From: Patescibacteria group bacterium
GTDB taxonomy: Bacteria > Patescibacteriota > Minisyncoccia > Phycocordibacterales > GWA1-40-21
Direction of reading: 5' to 3'
NCBI GenBank assembly: GCA_018971765.1
Contig: JAGXAA010000002.1
Span: 1 to 29,370 of the forward strand
Length of the DNA: 29,370 nucleotides
In this document: one piece after another, positions 1-7,522 of the stretch
Layout of the letters: every line of letters begins with the position of its first letter
Numbering within the stretch: position 1 is the first letter of the stretch
Position numbers and translations under genes: made by a program
The notes under the pieces: model-generated
What the model was told of the DNA's origin: nothing
Seen by the model: the letters and a program-made list of their open reading frames with translations, nothing else
Databases searched by the model: none

Positions 1-200
1 GGACGCAATTGTCCTACATCAGATATTATGAAGGCAAGTATGTTGAATCCAATGTTTCTCATCCGACAAAAATTGGCGCAAAGAACTTTTATTTTCAATG
101 GACATTGAAAACCGGACAGATAAGAAAGACGGGAAAATATGCGCTTGCTTTTTATGTGGACGGCAAAAAATCTCAAACGGTCAATTATTTGATACGATAA
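1..200 (+). CDS. C-terminal fragment of an unrecognised protein
   Basis: This is the end of a gene that begins before the window. The open frame runs from the first complete codon at position 3 to TAA at 198-200. The visible 65 residues alternate aromatic, polar and hydrophobic residues (for example YIRYYEGKYV and YALAFYVDGKK). That suggests a beta-sandwich or Ig-like C-terminal domain of a secreted protein, but I recognise no family and assign no function. The family A palindrome starts 10 bases after the stop. The start codon and upstream domains are out of view. Confidence 0.5.
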   Translation, partial: TQLSYIRYYEGKYVESNVSHPTKIGAKNFYFQWTLKTGQIRKTGKYALAFYVDGKKSQTVNYLIR

Positions 201-210
201 ATTTATCCGT

Positions 211-300
211 GAATTACGAAACGCAAAAATTTAAGTCCTCGGGTCGCAAAACAAGGCGTTTTTGCTCAACCAGACTGTAAATTTTTGCGTTTCGTAATTC
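211..300 (+). repeat. Family A palindromic element, copy A1
   Basis: A 23-bp perfect inverted repeat (211-233 against 278-300, starting GAATTACGAAACGC) encloses a 44-base core. Inside, AGTC pairs with GACT, GGT pairs with ACC, and GCAAAAC pairs with GTTTTTGC around a short loop. The core strings CCTCGGGTCGC and TGCTCAACCAGA recur in the copies at 10197, 20979 and 21754. It fills most of the gap between the truncated gene and the dsbA-like gene. It has no terminal T-run, so it is not a standard intrinsic terminator. Confidence 0.93.
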
Positions 301-355
301 AAAGAATTTATAAAAGATTAACCCATTCTTTTTTTGTGAAAGAGATTTTAATTTT

Positions 356-1045
356 ATGGAAAACATTAAAAATAAAATAACGATTCGCGCGATGGCGTTT
401 TGGGGAATATCCGCTTTGGTTTTAGGCGGAATGGTTTTTGGAATGGTCAAATTTGCTTCGCGCAACTCCTTGAGCGATAAGACTCCTTTGTCTTTAACCG
501 CTCCGATGACCGAAGGCGATTGGATAAGAGGAGACAAGAACGCAAAAGTCATAATTACCGAATACAGCGATTTTCAATGTCCCGCCTGCGGAGCTTATTA
601 CGGGGTCGTTAAACAACTGCATAAAGATTTCGGAGACAAGCTCGCGATAGTTTATAAGCATTTTCCGCTCCGACAAAGACACGCGAACGCGGAGGCGGCC
701 GCTTTGTCCGCCGAAGCCGCGGGCGGGCAAGGCAAGTTTTGGGAAATGCACGATATGCTTTTTGAAAATCAAAAAGATTGGGAAACAGCCGGCAATGCCC
801 GAGAAATTTTCATCGGATACGCGAAAGAATTGGGTTTGAACTCCGAACGATTCAAACAAGACTTAAATTCAAAAGAATTAGAGCAAAAAATCGAAATTGA
901 TTATCAAAGCGGGGTCAAAGCCGGAGTGAATCACACGCCGACTTTCTTCTTGAACGGCAAGGAAATTCAAAATCCGCGGAGCTACGAAGAATTCAGAAAT
1001 ATCGTAGACGAAGCGGAATCAAAAAAATCCCAAAGTTCATCTTAA
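356..1045 (+). CDS. DsbA-like membrane-anchored thiol:disulfide oxidoreductase
   Basis: The 229-residue product has one N-terminal membrane segment (about residues 14-32) followed by a thioredoxin-fold DsbA domain facing the outside. The active site is C75-P-A-C78 in the string FQCPACGAYY. The later KHFPLRQRHANAEAAALSAEAA and the cis-Pro context NHTPTFFLNG match the DsbA/BdbD-type family. The expected role is introducing or shuffling disulfides in exported proteins. The ATG at 356 follows an A/T-rich leader without a Shine-Dalgarno motif, as is common here. The next gene begins 5 bases after the stop, so the two are probably co-transcribed, and that gene may be its redox partner. Confidence 0.88.
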   Translation: MENIKNKITIRAMAFWGISALVLGGMVFGMVKFASRNSLSDKTPLSLTAPMTEGDWIRGDKNAKVIITEYSDFQCPACGAYYGVVKQLHKDFGDKLAIVYKHFPLRQRHANAEAAALSAEAAGGQGKFWEMHDMLFENQKDWETAGNAREIFIGYAKELGLNSERFKQDLNSKELEQKIEIDYQSGVKAGVNHTPTFFLNGKEIQNPRSYEEFRNIVDEAESKKSQSSS

Positions 1046-1050
1046 AAATA

Positions 1051-2586
1051 ATGAACAAAAAGATCAAAAGATTTTTTACACTACGGCAAATGTCAGCGGT
1101 TTTTAAGCAAGCATTCAATTCTCCGCTTTATTGGATTATCATGATTGAAGCCGCTTTGGCTGTCGGTGTTTTGTATTGGCAACTTCTTTCAAAAGTAACC
1201 ACCGTCATAAATTTTTACTTGATTTATCGGAATGCGCCTCTCTATCTTTATTCTTACGCCGGTCTTGCTTTTTTGAGTATGATTCTTTTTGGTCTAAACG
1301 CTGCCATTCTTGTTTATTTGTGGCGAGAATCAAAGTCAGCGAGCGCCAAATATTCAGGCGGAAGCGTTTTGGGGGCTTTCTTCGGCTCTTTAGGTTCCGC
1401 TTGCCCGTCTTGCGGAGCGTTTCTTTTGTCTTTTCTTGGAGTTAGCGGCGGGGTGGCGATGCTGCCGTTTCGAGGACTTGAGATTCTTTTTGCAAGCGTT
1501 GTAATCTTAGGAGTATCGCTTTTATTGTCATTGAGAAGGCTTGCCGCCGCCGATTCCTGCGAATTATGCCCAATTCAACCGGATAAATCTGGAAACGCCG
1601 CAACGACAAATGCGAGGAAAAGAAGCGATCATAATCAAAAGCTTTACTACCAAGCGTCTCTTGTCGTCTTATTTCTAATAATCTTTTTTGTCTGGCCTCT
1701 TTTTCAAAATGAAATTATTTCCGCAAGTTCGGACGCAAAAAGCGGCCTTCTTCTCCAAAATAAGATTAATTTCGAACAAAAAAATGAAGCAGGGAGCAAA
1801 TTATACGTTGAAACTTTGGAAAAAGTTTTGCCGAAAGGCGGATTTGAGACAGGTCTTGCGCTTAGCGGCATTGTTCCGAAGATGGTTTCTTACGGGATAA
1901 TTGACGCGGACAAATTCAGAAAGCTTTATGGCAGACGCGGTTTGGACGAAGGCAGTCTTTCCATTCTGACTCGGAATTCAAAAGAGCCCCTCAAAATCAA
2001 CGAAAACAATGCCGGACTTCTTCTAAACATATTTTGGCCTTTGGGTATTTCCAATAAGACGAATTTCAATGAGAAAAGCCGGCTCAAAGGCGATTCTCTG
2101 TTTAACTTCGCTTCAACCGGCGGCTGGACATTGGGCAAGGAAGATAATGGCGGAAAATATTTCAACAGATACGAGATAATAAAATTGACTGAGGAGCAAG
2201 AAGAGGTTGTTCTCAAAGTCGCCGGAAACACTTATCGCCCTTGTTGCGGCAACTCGACTTTCTTTCAGGACTGCAATCACGGCTCGGCCCTGCTCGGCGC
2301 CATAGAACTCGGAGCTTCTCAAGGAATGTCCGAAGAAGAACTTTACAAGCTGGCGCTGAAACTGAATTCATTCTGGTTTCCCGATACTTATTTAGAAACC
2401 GCCCTTTATTTCAAAATAGCCAAAAGCGTCGATTGGGAAGATGTTGGCCCGAAAGAAATAATGAGTTTTGAATATTCCAGCGGTCCCGGGTGGGCGAAAA
2501 ATGTCGCAAAAACCTTTCAAGAAATTTTGAAAGATAACCCCGATCTTTTGCCGAAGACGACGCAAGGAGGCGGCTGCGGAGTCTGA
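1051..2586 (+). CDS. Cysteine-rich multi-pass membrane protein, putative DsbA partner
   Basis: The 511-residue product has about five hydrophobic segments in residues 25-215 and then a large soluble C-terminal domain. Cysteine pairs stand out: C118-P-S-C121 at the edge of a membrane segment, C170-E-L-C173 in a loop, C398-C399-G-N and C408-N-H in the C-terminal domain, and C509 in the C-terminal GGGCGV. I do not recognise the family with certainty. The pairing with a DsbA gene 5 bases upstream and the membrane-edge CxxC suggest a thiol-redox role like DsbB, VKOR or DsbD, but the sequence does not resemble those families. A metal- or heme-binding role for the C-terminal cysteines and His410 is an alternative. 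Confidence 0.6.
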   Translation: MNKKIKRFFTLRQMSAVFKQAFNSPLYWIIMIEAALAVGVLYWQLLSKVTTVINFYLIYRNAPLYLYSYAGLAFLSMILFGLNAAILVYLWRESKSASAKYSGGSVLGAFFGSLGSACPSCGAFLLSFLGVSGGVAMLPFRGLEILFASVVILGVSLLLSLRRLAAADSCELCPIQPDKSGNAATTNARKRSDHNQKLYYQASLVVLFLIIFFVWPLFQNEIISASSDAKSGLLLQNKINFEQKNEAGSKLYVETLEKVLPKGGFETGLALSGIVPKMVSYGIIDADKFRKLYGRRGLDEGSLSILTRNSKEPLKINENNAGLLLNIFWPLGISNKTNFNEKSRLKGDSLFNFASTGGWTLGKEDNGGKYFNRYEIIKLTEEQEEVVLKVAGNTYRPCCGNSTFFQDCNHGSALLGAIELGASQGMSEEELYKLALKLNSFWFPDTYLETALYFKIAKSVDWEDVGPKEIMSFEYSSGPGWAKNVAKTFQEILKDNPDLLPKTTQGGGCGV

Positions 2587-2639
2587 TGAATGGCGCCTTT
2601 TTAAATGTTGGGCGCCGAGTGTCCAATATTTGTTGATGA

Positions 2640-2780
2640 CTTTGAATCGCGAAACTCCTGCTCGGCGCGTTATTTTAAGGGTACGGATTTTTCGAAGCTT
2701 GAAAAATCCTGAAGTTCTCGCGCCGCCGCGCTCGAAACCCTCTTAAAATAACGCGCCTCGACGAGTTTCGCGATTCAAAG
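2640..2780 (+). repeat. Family B nested palindromic element, copy B1
   Basis: The outer stem is an 18-bp perfect match (2640-2657 with 2763-2780, containing GAATCGCGAAACTC). Inside it is a second stem in which GGCGCGTTATTTTAA pairs with TTAAAATAACGCGCC. Next come a hairpin GGATTTTTC/GAAAAATCC and a short GCGC/GCGC hairpin. The same plan and the same unpaired strings (GGGTACGGATTTTT, CCTGAAGTTCTCG, CTCGAAACCC, TCGACGAGTTTCGC) recur at 14487-14666, but with a different second-stem sequence that is still complementary. It sits just upstream of the infA promoter. Confidence 0.9.
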
Positions 2781-2791
2781 TGATGAAAAGC

Positions 2792-2821
2792 TTGACTATT
2801 CGCATAGTAATCTGTTAGCAT
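2792..2821 (+). promoter_or_regulatory. Putative sigma-70-type promoter for the infA cluster
   Basis: TTGACT at 2792-2797 and TAGCAT at 2816-2821 are separated by 18 bases, with an extended -10 TGT directly before TAGCAT. The start codon of infA is 22 bases downstream. The -10 is weak, so this is a candidate only. The element B1 ends 11 bases upstream. Confidence 0.5.
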
Positions 2822-2842
2822 ATCATTTGTCGTTTAAAAGTG

Positions 2843-3067
2843 ATGGAAAATAAAAAAGCAAAGGATAAAGTGGCGGCAAGCGGAGTGATCATTGAGGCGT
2901 TCCCCAATGCTTTGTTCAAAGTCAAGCTTGAAAAAGAAGGAGCCGAGATACTCGCTTATCTTTCAGGGAAAATGAGAATGAATAGAATAAGAGTCTTGAT
3001 CGGCGACAAGATCATCGTCGAGCTTGATGAGTATGGCGGTAAAGGGAGGATTGTCAAAAGAATCTAG
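2843..3067 (+). CDS. infA: Translation initiation factor IF-1
   Basis: The 74-residue product is a single S1/OB-fold protein of normal IF-1 length. IF-1 binds the 30S A site and helps IF-2 and IF-3 during initiation. The strings GVIIEAFPNALFKVKLE, LAYLSGKMRMNRIRVLIGDKI and GKGRIVKRI match the family's core (usual forms VxEALPNxxFRVxLENG, GKMRKNRIRIxxGDKV and RGRIxYR). The ATG at 2843 is chosen over the GTG immediately before it. It heads the ribosomal protein cluster, followed by rpmJ as in the infA-rpmJ-rpsM order of Gram-positives. Confidence 0.97.
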   Translation: MENKKAKDKVAASGVIIEAFPNALFKVKLEKEGAEILAYLSGKMRMNRIRVLIGDKIIVELDEYGGKGRIVKRI

Positions 3068-3145
3068 TTGGAAATTAGATAGCTTATAAAGCGCAAGAAG
3101 AAATTAATTGTTTAAACCCATAACCCGTAAAGCATAATTTAAAAA

Positions 3146-3262
3146 ATGAAAGTCAAATCATCAGTAAAAAAAATCTGTTCCAAATGCAAAGTCGTGCGCA
3201 GAAAAAAGTATGTGTATGTCGTCTGCGACGCGAATTTGAGACATAAACAGAGGCAGGGTTAA
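3146..3262 (+). CDS. rpmJ: 50S ribosomal protein L36 (bL36)
   Basis: A 38-residue basic protein beginning MKVKSSVKKICSKCK. It has the zinc-ribbon ligand pattern C11-x2-C14 ... C27 ... H33 of the zinc-binding form of L36, which helps fold 23S rRNA near the peptidyl-transferase region. It ends RHKQRQG, as L36 proteins do. It lies between infA and rpsM, the conserved position for this gene. The ATG at 3146 follows an A-rich leader without a Shine-Dalgarno motif. The gene is easy to miss because of its length. Confidence 0.97.
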   Translation: MKVKSSVKKICSKCKVVRRKKYVYVVCDANLRHKQRQG

Positions 3263-3291
3263 TTTTATTAAAAAACGCAAATTATTCAAAT

Positions 3292-3672
3292 ATGAGAATT
3301 GCCGGCATAACAATACCTGAAAATAAAAGACTTGAGATAAGCCTTACCGCGGTGTACGGCATAGGAAGGTCTTTGGCGCGCAAAATATTGGACAAATCAA
3401 AGGTTGATTACGGAAAAAAGCCGAAAGATTTGACTCCCGAAGAAGAAAACGAGATTAGGAAAAATGTGGAAGCCCACAAAATAGAAGGCGACTTGAAAAG
3501 AGAAGTTTCTTCCAACATCAAGCGGCTTAAAGACATAAAATCATATCGCGGTTCAAGACACGCCAAGAGATTGCCGTCGCGGGGACAGAGGACGAAGACG
3601 AATTCAAGAACTCTGCGGGGCAATGTGAGAAAAACAATGGGCACAGGCAGGAAGAAAGAAGATAAAAAATAA
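3292..3672 (+). CDS. rpsM: 30S ribosomal protein S13 (uS13)
   Basis: A 126-residue product with the S13 signatures RIAGITIPENKRLEISLT and VYGIGRSLARKIL at the N-terminus (H2TH region). RHAKRLPSRGQRTKTNSRTLRG near the C-terminus matches the tail that contacts P-site tRNA. S13 sits in the 30S head and bridges to the 50S subunit. Length is normal for the family. There are 29 bases to rpmJ upstream and 12 to rpsK downstream, consistent with one operon. The start at 3292 has no visible Shine-Dalgarno motif. Confidence 0.98.
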   Translation: MRIAGITIPENKRLEISLTAVYGIGRSLARKILDKSKVDYGKKPKDLTPEEENEIRKNVEAHKIEGDLKREVSSNIKRLKDIKSYRGSRHAKRLPSRGQRTKTNSRTLRGNVRKTMGTGRKKEDKK

Positions 3673-3684
3673 TTTATTTAATTT

Positions 3685-4119
3685 ATGGGTAAAAAGAGAA
3701 TTGTAAAAAAAGAAGAACAAGAATCCGCGGCTGAAGCGAAAAGTCAGGTTGAGGTTAAATCCGGCAAAAAAAAGCTGGAAGGGGGAATTCTTTTCGTTCA
3801 ATCAACCTACAACAACACGAAAGTCCTTCTTGCCGACCTTAAGGGCAACGCTCTGGCTTGGTCGTCGAGCGGCGCCCTTGGTTTCAAAGGGGCCAAGAAA
3901 GGAACGCCTTTCGCGGCGGCTAAAGTCGGCGAATTGGTTGGAGAGAAGGCGAGCAATATGGGAATAAAAGGAGTTGAAGTGGTCATTAAGGGAGTGGGGC
4001 AAGGAAGAGAGTCTTCCGTAAGAGGATTTCTGTCAAAGGGGATTGATCTTATGGGCATCAGAGACGTCACTCCCGTCCCTCACAACGGACCAAAACCAAA
4101 GAAACCAAGAAGAGTGTAA
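3685..4119 (+). CDS. rpsK: 30S ribosomal protein S11 (uS11)
   Basis: A 144-residue product. After a charged, Lys/Glu-rich N-terminal extension of about 30 residues, the S11 core starts at GGILFVQSTYNNTKVLLADLKGNALAWSSSGALGFKGAKKGTPFAA. It continues through GVEVVIKGVGQGRESSVRGF and the conserved tail DVTPVPHNGPKPKKPRRV. S11 forms part of the 30S platform near the E site. The extension makes it slightly longer than the usual 120-130 residues. It lies between rpsM and rpsD in the conserved order. Confidence 0.98.
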   Translation: MGKKRIVKKEEQESAAEAKSQVEVKSGKKKLEGGILFVQSTYNNTKVLLADLKGNALAWSSSGALGFKGAKKGTPFAAAKVGELVGEKASNMGIKGVEVVIKGVGQGRESSVRGFLSKGIDLMGIRDVTPVPHNGPKPKKPRRV

Positions 4120-4162
4120 TTTATTTTTTTATTTGATTTTTCGATAATTTTTTAATTAAAAT

Positions 4163-4774
4163 ATGTTAATCGGACCAAGATACAAAAAGGCAAAAAAACT
4201 GGGAGCGCATATCTTTGATAAGACCCAGACGCAAAAATTCGCCCTCAGGCAGTCAATGGGCAAAAAGGATGACAAAAAAAGGGGAAGACCGAAAACCGAT
4301 TTCGGGCTTCAGCTTCTTGAAAAACAAAAAGCGAGGTTCACTTACGGCGTCAACGAAAGGCAATTTTCCAAGTATGTCAAAAGCATAATCAATAAAAAAG
4401 GAGCCAATTCTCCCGACACGCTCGTCCAGATTTTGGAATCAAGGCTTGATAACGTCGTTTATCGGCTGGGGCTTGCCAATTCGCGCCAGGCCGCGAGGCA
4501 GATGGTGTCGCACGGCCATATCACGATAAACGGAAGAAGAAATAACATACCTTCGTATGGTGTCATTGTCGGGGATAAGATAGGCGTGAGCCAAAGGAGC
4601 TTGAAGAATAAGCTTTTTGCCGATTTGGAAAACAAAATCAAAGAGCATAATTATCCTTCTTGGCTTAAGTATGACGCGGCCAAAAAATCTTACGATGTCC
4701 AAGGAATGCCTAAGCTCGCAAACACGGAAATAATGTTTAACGCGGCTTCGGTCATTCAGTTTTACAGCAGATAG
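4163..4774 (+). CDS. rpsD: 30S ribosomal protein S4 (uS4)
   Basis: A 203-residue primary 16S rRNA-binding assembly protein. The N-terminal region (GPRYKKAKKLGAHIF) has no zinc-binding cysteines, so it is the zinc-free form. KQKARFTYGVNERQF leads into the S4 RNA-binding domain, ESRLDNVVYRLGLANSRQAARQMVSHGHITINGRRNNIPSYGVIVGD. The C-terminus FNAASVIQFYSR matches the usual IVEFYSR end. S4 commonly autoregulates its own operon, but I see no recognisable binding site here. A separate promoter for rpoA follows. Confidence 0.98.
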   Translation: MLIGPRYKKAKKLGAHIFDKTQTQKFALRQSMGKKDDKKRGRPKTDFGLQLLEKQKARFTYGVNERQFSKYVKSIINKKGANSPDTLVQILESRLDNVVYRLGLANSRQAARQMVSHGHITINGRRNNIPSYGVIVGDKIGVSQRSLKNKLFADLENKIKEHNYPSWLKYDAAKKSYDVQGMPKLANTEIMFNAASVIQFYSR

Positions 4775-4785
4775 TCCGCAAATGC

Positions 4786-4814
4786 TTGCATAAATCAAGA
4801 AAATGATACATAAT
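4786..4814 (+). promoter_or_regulatory. Putative internal promoter upstream of rpoA
   Basis: TTGCAT at 4786-4791 and CATAAT at 4809-4814 are separated by 17 bases. The rpoA start codon lies 42 bases downstream. It lies in the 82-base rpsD-rpoA gap, the widest in this stretch of the cluster, which fits an extra start for rpoA-rplQ. Confidence 0.45.
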
Positions 4815-4856
4815 TGTTTTTTATCGAATCAATTTAAAAATAATTAAAAGAAACAT

Positions 4857-5819
4857 ATGATTGATCATAACGACATAATTTTACCTTCAAAACCCAAAGT
4901 AATTCAAGAGAAAGATTCAAGCGGCGTCTATGAAATAGACGGATTATATCCGGGCTACGGTCATACGCTCGGGAATTCGCTCCGAAGAATCATATTGTTG
5001 TCGCTCAAGGGAGCGGCGATAACCTCAGTGAAGATAAAGGGGGTAAGTCATGAATTTTCATCAATAAGCGGCGTCAAAGAAGATGTCATAAATATCATTC
5101 TGAATTTGAAAAACATAAGAGTGAAGATGCTCACGGACGAGCCGCAGATTCTGAACCTGAAGGTTAAAGGCGTCAAGGACATCAAAGCGGGGGATATTGA
5201 CGCCCCCGGCCAGGTTGAAGTTTTGAATAAAGATTTATATGTAGCCGGCATTACCGAAAAAAATACCGAATTGTCGATTGAGATGCGGGTGGAAAAAGGA
5301 CTCGGCTATGTGCCCAAGGAAGTCCTTCAGAAAGACAGGGTTGAGGTGGGCGCGATTGTCCTTGACGCTTCATTCACTCCTATCCGCCGAGTGAATTATG
5401 AAGTTGAAAATATGCGAGTCGGCGACAGGACGGATTTCAATCGTTTGAGAATATTCATAGAGACCGACGGCACGATTTCTCCGAAAGAAGCTTTGGAGTC
5501 GTCCGTTCAGATTATGATTGCCCAGCTCAAGGCTATTGTCGGATTTGAAGAGAAAGAAAAGCCTGAGAGGGAAAAATCCATAGAGGCGAAAGAGCCGGAA
5601 GAAAAAAAGGAGGCGGATGTGGAATTCATGAAAACCAGAATAGAGTCCGTTGATCTTTCCACAAGGACGGTCAAAGCCCTTTCGAATGCGAACATAAGAA
5701 CCGTTGGCGGTCTCGCCAGGAAGAAAGAAAAAGATCTTCTCGAGATAGAAGGGCTCGGAACCAAAGGAATCCAAGAGATTAAAAAAACTTTATCCAATTT
5801 CGGCATAACGCTAAATTAA
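4857..5819 (+). CDS. rpoA: DNA-directed RNA polymerase subunit alpha
   Basis: A 320-residue subunit that dimerises to nucleate polymerase assembly and contacts promoter UP elements and activators. The N-terminal domain shows the dimerisation signature GLYPGYGHTLGNSLRRIILLSLKGAAITSVKIKGVSHEFSSISGVKEDV and the later LDASFTPIRRVNYEVENMRVGDRTDFNRL. A charged linker (about residues 232-255) precedes a C-terminal helix-hairpin domain with SVDLSTRTVKALSNANIRTVGGLA and IEGLGTKGIQEIKKTL. Length is normal. rplQ follows 67 bases later, the conserved neighbour. Confidence 0.99.
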   Translation: MIDHNDIILPSKPKVIQEKDSSGVYEIDGLYPGYGHTLGNSLRRIILLSLKGAAITSVKIKGVSHEFSSISGVKEDVINIILNLKNIRVKMLTDEPQILNLKVKGVKDIKAGDIDAPGQVEVLNKDLYVAGITEKNTELSIEMRVEKGLGYVPKEVLQKDRVEVGAIVLDASFTPIRRVNYEVENMRVGDRTDFNRLRIFIETDGTISPKEALESSVQIMIAQLKAIVGFEEKEKPEREKSIEAKEPEEKKEADVEFMKTRIESVDLSTRTVKALSNANIRTVGGLARKKEKDLLEIEGLGTKGIQEIKKTLSNFGITLN

Positions 5820-5886
5820 TAAGATAAAGCGATCTCTGGTTTTTTAATAAAATGAATTTTGGAGATAATAATCGGCAATATGAAAT

Positions 5887-6234
5887 ATGAAACATCATAA
5901 ATCAATGAGAACATTGGGAAGAGAAAGAAACCAGAGGAGAGCGCTCCTCAAGTCTCTCGCTTCTTCTTTGATAAAGAGCAAGAAAATCAAAACGACTTTG
6001 GCGAAAGCCAGAGAGCTTCGGCCGTTTATGGACAAGTTCGTCACTCTTTCCAAGAAAGGTGGCTTGAATTCAACAAGATTGATCTCGTCCAAGCTCGGGA
6101 AAGACAGCGCTATGATACTTGCGAAAGAAATCTCGTTGAATTACAAAGACAGGAAAGGCGGTTATACCAGAATAATCAAATTAAACCCCAGAAAGAGCGA
6201 CGGAGCTTTGATGGCGCAGATTGAATTCGTTTAA
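5887..6234 (+). CDS. rplQ: 50S ribosomal protein L17 (bL17)
   Basis: A 115-residue product with the L17 pattern RTLGRERNQRRALLKSLASSLIKSKKIKTTLAKARELRPF, followed by GGYTRIIKLNPRKSDGALMAQIEFV (usual form GGYTRILKxxxRxGDxAxMxxIELV). L17 lies on the 50S surface close to the exit tunnel. The ATG at 5887 gives the typical MxHHKxxRxLGR start. It follows rpoA as in most bacteria. Confidence 0.97.
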   Translation: MKHHKSMRTLGRERNQRRALLKSLASSLIKSKKIKTTLAKARELRPFMDKFVTLSKKGGLNSTRLISSKLGKDSAMILAKEISLNYKDRKGGYTRIIKLNPRKSDGALMAQIEFV

Positions 6235-6264
6235 TCCGGCGAAAGAATATTGAATTTCAAAATT

Positions 6265-6615
6265 ATGAAAAATATCATAGAAATAGACGCAAAAGGAAAG
6301 AAATTGGGCAGGGTGGCGAGCCAAGCCGCCGTTATTCTAATGGGCAAGAACTTGGTCAATCAAGCGAGGAATATCGTTCCGGAAGTTTCAGTCAGCATCT
6401 CAAATGTTTCCAAATTACAAATTGATTCCAAAAAGAAAAAAGAAAAAGATTACGCCTCTTTCTCCGGTTATCCGGGCGGACTCAAGAAAGAAAGCATGGA
6501 AAAGCTGATTGGCAGAAAGGGTTTCAGCGAGATTTTGAAACTGGCGATTTACGGGATGTTGCCGTCCAATAAATTGAGAGCGAAGATGATGAATAATTTA
6601 ACGATAATCGAATAA
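6265..6615 (+). CDS. rplM: 50S ribosomal protein L13 (uL13), N-terminally short
   Basis: A 116-residue product against about 142 in most bacteria. The signatures IIEIDAKGKKLGRVASQAAVILMGK, FSGYPGGLKKESMEKLIGRK and AIYGMLPSNKLRAKMMNNL match L13, an early 23S rRNA-binding assembly protein. The usual leading segment of about 15 residues, ending in xRKWYVVDA, is absent because the protein begins directly at that strand. The ATG at 6265 is preferred to an in-frame TTG at 6250. The central KHxPxYTPH region is also divergent. It is followed 3 bases later by rpsI, its normal partner. Confidence 0.93.
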   Translation: MKNIIEIDAKGKKLGRVASQAAVILMGKNLVNQARNIVPEVSVSISNVSKLQIDSKKKKEKDYASFSGYPGGLKKESMEKLIGRKGFSEILKLAIYGMLPSNKLRAKMMNNLTIIE

Positions 6616-6618
6616 AAT

Positions 6619-7068
6619 ATGACGCCGATTAAAAATGAAGACAATAAAATGGAAAAAGATTCAAAAATGGAAAGAAAGAAGACCTACATAGAGGCCGTCG
6701 GAAGAAGGAAGACGGCCAGCGCCAGAGTCAGAATCGTTGAAAGCGCGAAAAACAATTTTAATGTTAATGGCAAAAGCTTGGAAGATTATTTCAAAGTAAA
6801 AGAGTTGACGGAGATTGCGAGTGAATCTTTGCTCAAATCCAAAACACCCGCGAATTTCAGCGTTTCCGCGAAAATAAAAGGAGGAGGAATAAGCGCTCAA
6901 GCTGAAGCTTTTAGACTCGGCATTGCCAGAGCGCTTGTGATCTACGATAATGAATTAAGAAAGAAATTGAAGGGCGCGGGATTTTTGAAGAGAGACCCGA
7001 GAGCGAAAGAAAGAAGGAAATTCGGCCTCAAAAAAGCCCGAAAAGCCCCGCAATGGTCAAAGAGATAA
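6619..7068 (+). CDS. rpsI: 30S ribosomal protein S9 (uS9)
   Basis: A 149-residue product whose S9 core starts at YIEAVGRRKTASARVRI and runs through IKGGGISAQAEAFRLGIARAL to the C-terminal tail LKRDPRAKERRKFGLKKARKAPQWSKR. The tail's final Ser-Lys-Arg reaches the P-site tRNA. Roughly 20 extra charged residues precede the core if translation starts at 6619. Internal ATGs at 6649 and 6667 would give shorter forms, and nothing in the sequence settles the choice. It closes the ribosomal cluster. Confidence 0.97.
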   Translation: MTPIKNEDNKMEKDSKMERKKTYIEAVGRRKTASARVRIVESAKNNFNVNGKSLEDYFKVKELTEIASESLLKSKTPANFSVSAKIKGGGISAQAEAFRLGIARALVIYDNELRKKLKGAGFLKRDPRAKERRKFGLKKARKAPQWSKR

Positions 7069-7181
7069 TATTTTGCAAGATATTTTAGGTCTTTGGATCA
7101 TGGGAAGTTATGTAAAATATTTAAATTCTCCTCAATTTCCTGTCCGCTTGTCGCGGGGTTCTCGGTTTTTCTGAAAACACA

Positions 7182-7209
7182 TTGACTTTCCATTGGAATG
7201 GTATATTCT
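7182..7209 (+). promoter_or_regulatory. Putative promoter of the isolated 57-codon unit
   Basis: TTGACT at 7182-7187 and TATTCT at 7204-7209 are separated by 16 bases; TATATT at 7202-7207 would be a 14-base-spaced alternative. The next features are a leader of about 105 bases with an AAAGGAGG string at 7248-7255, a 57-codon ORF and a strong terminator. The 7069-7181 stretch before it shows nothing else I can identify. Confidence 0.5.
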
Positions 7210-7322
7210 ATTTTTAGACGCGCGTTTTATTAATTCTGAGAAAATGCAAAGGAGGCGGTGTTCCCGTCGTTCGTTGATTTTTATTATCTTGTTTTTATTT
7301 TTAAAATAGAGAGAGAGGGAAA

Positions 7323-7496
7323 ATGGCTAGGAGAAAAAAAGAAGAAAATAAAATAATGAGATCGGTTAAGAAGTCGGAAAGGAAATGTTTTAAAATTTGC
7401 TATTCCGATTCCAAGCAGCATTTTCGACCGCATGTAATTTTTAATTCTTTTGGTTTGAAGGAGGACACCGCATTACCGGCCATTGCTCAGAGGTAA
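7323..7496 (+). CDS. Small basic protein (57 residues), unknown
   Basis: An ORF starting MARRKKEENK with a purine-rich GAGAGAGAGGGAAA immediately before the ATG, ending at TAA 7494-7496. The product is Lys/Arg-rich in its first half, with two cysteines (C22, C26) in RKCFKICYSD, and is not membrane-like. I recognise no family. It is plausibly real because a promoter-like pair lies upstream (7182-7209) and a near-perfect intrinsic terminator follows (7523-7554). The same evidence would fit a non-coding RNA of about 340 bases. A second AAGGAGG at 7458-7464 lies inside the ORF without a usable start after it. Confidence 0.45.
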   Translation: MARRKKEENKIMRSVKKSERKCFKICYSDSKQHFRPHVIFNSFGLKEDTALPAIAQR

Positions 7497-7522
7497 TTTA
7501 ATTATCCGCGATAAAATATTAG

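Noticed and set aside
211..300. Family A copies as ordinary intrinsic terminators
   Set aside because: No T-run follows the stem in any copy. Copy A3 lies within an open reading frame, and the cores are conserved far beyond what a terminator needs.
2640..2780. tRNA-like T-loop string CTCGAAACCC in element B1 (and in B2)
   Set aside because: No acceptor, D or anticodon arms can be folded around it, and the surrounding bases pair in a different nested structure.
7244..7309. A 21-codon ORF (MQRRRCSRRS...) in the leader of the 57-codon unit as a leader peptide
   Set aside because: Its AAAGGAGG lies inside the ORF rather than before it, and there is no regulatory stem or codon run to support attenuation.
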